In this document: piece after piece, positions 61,024 through 64,000 of the stretch | How the letters are laid out: every line of letters starts with the position of its first letter | Position numbering within the stretch: the stretch's first letter is position 1 | Origin: an uncultured Clostridia bacterium | GTDB lineage: Bacteria; Bacillota; Clostridia; Oscillospirales; Acutalibacteraceae | Length of the DNA stretch: 64,000 bases | Reading direction: 5' to 3' | Assembly: GCA_945948515.1 (NCBI GenBank) | Contig: CAMFBH010000009.1 | Span: forward strand, 1-64,000 | The notes under the pieces: model-generated | Seen by the model: the letters and a program-made list of their open reading frames with translations, nothing else | Told to the model about the DNA's origin: nothing | Databases searched by the model: none | Made by a program: the position numbers and the translations under genes

Positions 61024-61893
61024 TTATTCGTTTTCTTTTTCTGTTTCTTTTTTATCTTTATCCTTTTTGGTTGTTGTTTCTTTTTTCTCCTCGTGATAAG
61101 TACTCTTAGCCGTGTAATTAATCTCACCGTCCACCTTGCGGACAAGCTTGTATTTCAAACCCTTTTTATCGGTTTTTTTGATTTCGATTTCAACCTTTCC
61201 GATTTCGGTTTTTTCACTTGCGAGCACCTTGCATTTCAGGGCTCCGCCTCCGACGGAAAACTCAAGCTTTATCGGACATTCTTTATTGTTTTTAAACTGA
61301 AAATCAAGTCCTCCCCAATCAACGGTTGCATCGCCGCCCATTGGAACATATCCGATTTTCAAGGAATGATTATAGCGCTCAACAATTTCCATATCGGCGC
61401 GAAGCACAGCCTCAAAGATAGTGCTCGAAACCTGGCATATACCTCCGCCGAGGCCGTCAACAAGCTCATTATTAACTATAACATGAGCCTCCTCAAAGCC
61501 CGCTGTTACGGTTCTTTTTCCAACATTTTGATTAAAGCTGAAAACGCTTCCCGCAGGAATTATTACATTGTTTATTTTGGAAACTGCATTTTCAATATTT
61601 CTTGTGCGCGTTTCATCCGAGGTGCTGTAATAAGTTGTGTATTCGGCAAGAAGATACTCATAGTCAGCCGAAGGGTCGCGTTCAAGAGCATCATAAATCT
61701 GCCTTGTAACGGCAACTGCTTCAAAGGTTGTTTCCGGATCCTCCGTTGTTGTTACGGTTGTTGATTCTGTGGTGCTTTCACTTATATCAGCCTGAGCCGA
61801 GGTTTCCTTCGATTTACTGCACGAGGCAAAAACCGAAGAAAGAACAACTGCCGAACACATTAAAACAACAAATATTTTTTTAACATCAGTCAT
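61024..61893 (-). CDS. VanW family lipoprotein
   Basis: 289 residues. Lipoprotein signal peptide with lipobox-like SVFASC (Cys near 25), then a Ser/Thr/Glu-rich linker (about 26-60). The VanW domain (about 90-210) has IPAGSVFSFNQNVGKRT, VDGLGGGICQVSSTIFEAVLRA and ERYNHSLKIGYVP. A Lys/Glu-rich tail (about 262-289) may touch the wall. VanW is named from vancomycin clusters but its action is unknown; resistance should not be inferred. It follows glmU by 3 bp. Confidence 0.88.
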   Translation of the reverse strand: MTDVKKIFVVLMCSAVVLSSVFASCSKSKETSAQADISESTTESTTVTTTEDPETTFEAVAVTRQIYDALERDPSADYEYLLAEYTTYYSTSDETRTRNIENAVSKINNVIIPAGSVFSFNQNVGKRTVTAGFEEAHVIVNNELVDGLGGGICQVSSTIFEAVLRADMEIVERYNHSLKIGYVPMGGDATVDWGGLDFQFKNNKECPIKLEFSVGGGALKCKVLASEKTEIGKVEIEIKKTDKKGLKYKLVRKVDGEINYTAKSTYHEEKKETTTKKDKDKKETEKENE

Positions 61894-61896
61894 TTT

Positions 61897-63258
61897 TTAT
61901 TTGTTTTTAACCCAATCCTTTTTGTTTGTTTGCCTTGACCTTGCTATTGCAAGAGCGTTTTCGGGAACATCCTCCGTTATTGTTGAGCCTGCGGCAGTAA
62001 ACGCATTATCGCCGATTTCAACAGGAGCAATAAGATTTGTGTTGCATCCGAGAAAAGCATTATCGCCGATTTTACAGCGGTGCTTATTCTTTCCGTCGTA
62101 ATTAACGGTTACCGTTCCGCATCCGAAGTTTACTCCCTTTCCTACATCCGAATCACCGATATAGGTAAGGTGAGCACACTTTGTTTTTTCATCTATAACC
62201 GAATTCTTAACCTCAACAAAATCACCGAGGTGAACATTTTTACCCACTTTACTGTTTGCCCTTATCTGAACAAACGGTCCTGCATCGGCTCCGTCATCAA
62301 TTTCCGAATCGGTAACATAGGCATTGTTCAAAACAACATTATTTCCGATAACGCTGTTTTTTATCTGAGTGTTCGGACCGATAACACAGCCCGAGCCGAT
62401 TTTAACCTTGCCTGTTATAATTGTTCCGGGAAGAATTCTTGTGTCGGGCTCAATTTCAACCTCTGCGCCAATCATTACTCCGTCGCTGCACGGAATATCA
62501 ACACCGCTCACAAGCAGGCGTGAAATTATATTTTCTCTCATAATATTGTTAAGGTCACGAAGCTGCTTTCTGTCGTTTGCACCGAGAGTAACGCTACTGT
62601 CCGGAACAACAAAGGCGCCTGCGTTTTCACCCTTTGAGAGAAGTATTTCAAGACTGTCTGTTAAATAATACTCGTGCTGAACATTATTGTTTGTTATATT
62701 ATCAAGAGCATAGAGCAAACTTTCACCGTTAAACCAATAACAACCGGCGTTGCTTTCATTTATCTTCTTTTCTTCCTCATTTGCATCCTTATGCTCAACT
62801 ATCCTTAGAAGCTTGCCGTTTTCATCCCTCTTGATATGGCCGATACCCTCGGTATCATCAACCATTGCGGAAATAAGTGTTATTGAATTTGCGTTTTCCT
62901 TATGATAATCATATGCGGCATTGATTGTTGCATCGTCCATAAGCGGACCGTCGCCGTTTAAAATAAGGATATCATCGTCCTTATGCTTTTCAACAAAAGA
63001 GCGCGCCGACATAACCGCATGACCCGTTCCGAGCCTCTCACTCTGAAATGCAGTTTCAACTCCGTTCGGAAGCGCCTTTTCGACAACCTCACGGCAATGC
63101 CCTGTTACAACGCAAACATTTTCACAGCCTGCTTTTTTTACCGCCCTGATAACATGAATAATCATTGGCTCAAAAAGAACCTCGCACATTACCTTTGGCA
63201 TACTTGTTTTCATTCTTGTTCCCTTGCCTCCGGCAAGAATTATTGCGCATTTACTCAC
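61897..63258 (-). CDS. glmU: Bifunctional UDP-GlcNAc pyrophosphorylase / GlcN-1-P acetyltransferase
   Basis: 453 residues, full length. N-terminal nucleotidyltransferase with LAGGKGTRMKTSMPK (8-22) and LILNGDGPLMDD; C-terminal left-handed beta-helix (about 250-445) of hexapeptide repeats with HLGDFVEVKNS and GCGTVTVNYDGKNKH near the acetyltransferase site. It makes UDP-N-acetylglucosamine for peptidoglycan. The MatchedGly-x-G-x-R signature is complete, so both activities are expected. Confidence 0.97.
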   Translation of the reverse strand: MSKCAIILAGGKGTRMKTSMPKVMCEVLFEPMIIHVIRAVKKAGCENVCVVTGHCREVVEKALPNGVETAFQSERLGTGHAVMSARSFVEKHKDDDILILNGDGPLMDDATINAAYDYHKENANSITLISAMVDDTEGIGHIKRDENGKLLRIVEHKDANEEEKKINESNAGCYWFNGESLLYALDNITNNNVQHEYYLTDSLEILLSKGENAGAFVVPDSSVTLGANDRKQLRDLNNIMRENIISRLLVSGVDIPCSDGVMIGAEVEIEPDTRILPGTIITGKVKIGSGCVIGPNTQIKNSVIGNNVVLNNAYVTDSEIDDGADAGPFVQIRANSKVGKNVHLGDFVEVKNSVIDEKTKCAHLTYIGDSDVGKGVNFGCGTVTVNYDGKNKHRCKIGDNAFLGCNTNLIAPVEIGDNAFTAAGSTITEDVPENALAIARSRQTNKKDWVKNK

Positions 63259-63291
63259 TGAAATAACCTCCGTAAGTTACGATTTATACTA

Positions 63292-63320
63292 ATTATGCAC
63301 CAAAAATTCTTTTTTTTCAA
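63292..63320 (-). promoter_or_regulatory. Promoter of glmU-vanW
   Basis: Minus strand TTGAAA (63320-63315), 17-bp spacer, CATAAT (63297-63292). Confidence 0.5.
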
Positions 63321-63369
63321 CACTTTATATATAACTATTGTTAAAATTATTAAAAATTGTAAAAAAATA

Positions 63370-63398
63370 TTTGTAATTTGACTTTCCATGTGTTATAA
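63370..63398 (+). promoter_or_regulatory. Candidate promoter of ppdK
   Basis: TTGTAA (63370-63375), 17-bp spacer, TATAAT (63393-63398). A second -10-like TATACT at 63407-63412 lacks a matched -35. Confidence 0.5.
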
Positions 63399-63467
63399 TT
63401 CTTGTGCTATACTGTATAGGTATAAGTTACCAAATTAGTATTAATTATTATTTAGGAGGAAATTCTT

Positions 63468-64000
63468 ATGGCAAAAAAGTATTGCTATCTCTTCTCTGAG
63501 GGTAATGCCGACATGAGAGAGCTTCTCGGCGGTAAAGGTGCTAACCTTGCTGAGATGACAAACATCGGTCTTCCTGTTCCGCAGGGCTTCACAATTTCAA
63601 CAGAAGCCTGCACTCAGTACTATGAAGACGGCCGTGAAATCAACGACGGTATCATGGCAGAAATCAACGAGTACATTGTTAAAATGGAAGAAATCACCGG
63701 CAAAAAATTCGGAGATAAAGAAAATCCGCTTCTCGTATCTGTTCGTTCCGGTGCAAGAGCTTCAATGCCCGGTATGATGGACACAATCCTTAACCTCGGT
63801 CTTAACGAAGATGTTGTTAATGCAATTGCTGAGAAATCCGGCAATCCGAGATGGGCTTGGGACTGCTACAGAAGATTCATCCAGATGTATTCAGATGTAG
63901 TTATGGAAGTAGGTAAAAAATACTTCGAAGAGCTTATCGATAAAATGAAAGATGAAAAAGGCGTTAAGCAGGATGTTGAGCTTACCGCTGACGATCTTAA
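63468..64000 (+). CDS. ppdK: Pyruvate, phosphate dikinase (5' part, runs off window)
   Basis: 177 codons are visible from ATG 63468, with AGGAGGA upstream. The text [27 protein letters not shown] is split here as [10 protein letters not shown] and GLPVPQGF, the ATP-grasp opening of PEP synthase/PPDK. The following residues E-D-G-R and [16 protein letters not shown] are diagnostic of PPDK. The enzyme interconverts pyruvate and PEP using ATP and Pi and in anaerobes often serves pyrophosphate-linked glycolysis. The phosphohistidine and PEP domains lie beyond the window. Confidence 0.96.
   Translation, partial: MAKKYCYLFSEGNADMRELLGGKGANLAEMTNIGLPVPQGFTISTEACTQYYEDGREINDGIMAEINEYIVKMEEITGKKFGDKENPLLVSVRSGARASMPGMMDTILNLGLNEDVVNAIAEKSGNPRWAWDCYRRFIQMYSDVVMEVGKKYFEELIDKMKDEKGVKQDVELTADDL

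Noticed and set aside
61093-61764. 223-codon open frame on the plus strand
   Set aside because: Antisense to the VanW gene; no recognisable domain or ribosome site.
61024-61893. Vancomycin resistance from the VanW homologue, with ddl in the same window
   Set aside because: VanW domains are widespread in susceptible Clostridia, ddl has the D-Ala-D-Ala type omega loop, and no vanH/A/X or vanRS genes are present.
1-64000. CRISPR arrays, prophage, integrative elements or insertion sequences
   Set aside because: No regularly spaced direct repeats, integrase, transposase, or att-like duplications at the tRNA genes were found by reading.

Overview
The window looks like chromosomal DNA of a low-GC anaerobic member of the Clostridia, probably an Oscillospiraceae/Ruminococcaceae-type gut organism. 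The evidence is a DnaD plus DnaI-type helicase-loader pair, near-consensus sigma-A promoters (TTGACA, 16-18 bp, TATAAT), strong AGGAGG ribosome sites, pyruvate formate-lyase, pyruvate phosphate dikinase, a group 4 (Ech-type) [NiFe]-hydrogenase, a class B sortase and a sialic-acid cassette. No insertion sequence, prophage, integrase or CRISPR array was seen. Genus assignment is inference.

Layout. 1-3200: two tRNAs (Trp partial, CAU), a YhhN membrane protein, dnaI-like and dnaD-like genes, and a tRNA-Gly with perfect promoter and terminator. 3.2-11.5 kb: a membrane-anchored duplicated-domain protein that appears to start at ACG, a frameshifted mini-ORF, a MATE exporter with ksgA, and a MarR regulator with three phased operator repeats followed by a heterodimeric ABC exporter. 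11.6-16.3 kb: cell-surface genes (an SPKTG-anchored protein, a class B sortase, an LCP ligase) and a split transketolase. 16.4-21 kb (minus): radical SAM/SPASM protein, argS, a DUF1934 protein, ddl. 21-26.4 kb: an uncharacterised three-gene cassette holding what looks like a sortase fold without its catalytic residues, a stand-alone AICAR transformylase, and a tandem pair of RimK-like ATP-grasp enzymes.

26.4-32 kb: sialic-acid use. A sialidase with no signal peptide, nanE and nanA read leftwards; a GPH-type symporter and an anchored unknown protein read rightwards. 32-46 kb: a family 4 uracil-DNA glycosylase, PduL, ThiT under a TPP riboswitch with terminator, two GH25 lysozymes, a DRE-TIM aldolase beside DAHP synthase, then glf, mgtE, two uncharacterised envelope genes and rpe, followed by an ABC-F ATPase and a TetR regulator.

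46.7-64 kb: energy metabolism. A leftward ten-gene run encodes a six-subunit Ech-like hydrogenase followed by hypF, hypC, hypD and hypE. It is divergent from pflB-pflA across a 310-bp regulatory region. Pyruvate cleavage by PFL, acetyl-phosphate formation by PduL, H2/ferredoxin cycling by the hydrogenase and PEP formation by PpdK would together make a typical fermentative core (inference). The end holds a polysaccharide deacetylase, a VanW lipoprotein, glmU and the 5' part of ppdK.

The strongest leads for unusual biology are the inactive-sortase cassette (21.2-23.6 kb), two genes whose starts look non-canonical (ACG at 3290; ATT/ATA near 24870), the ATP-grasp pair, the cytoplasmic sialidase locus, and the hydrogenase with a doubled four-cluster ferredoxin subunit and a large subunit lacking a C-terminal maturation peptide.
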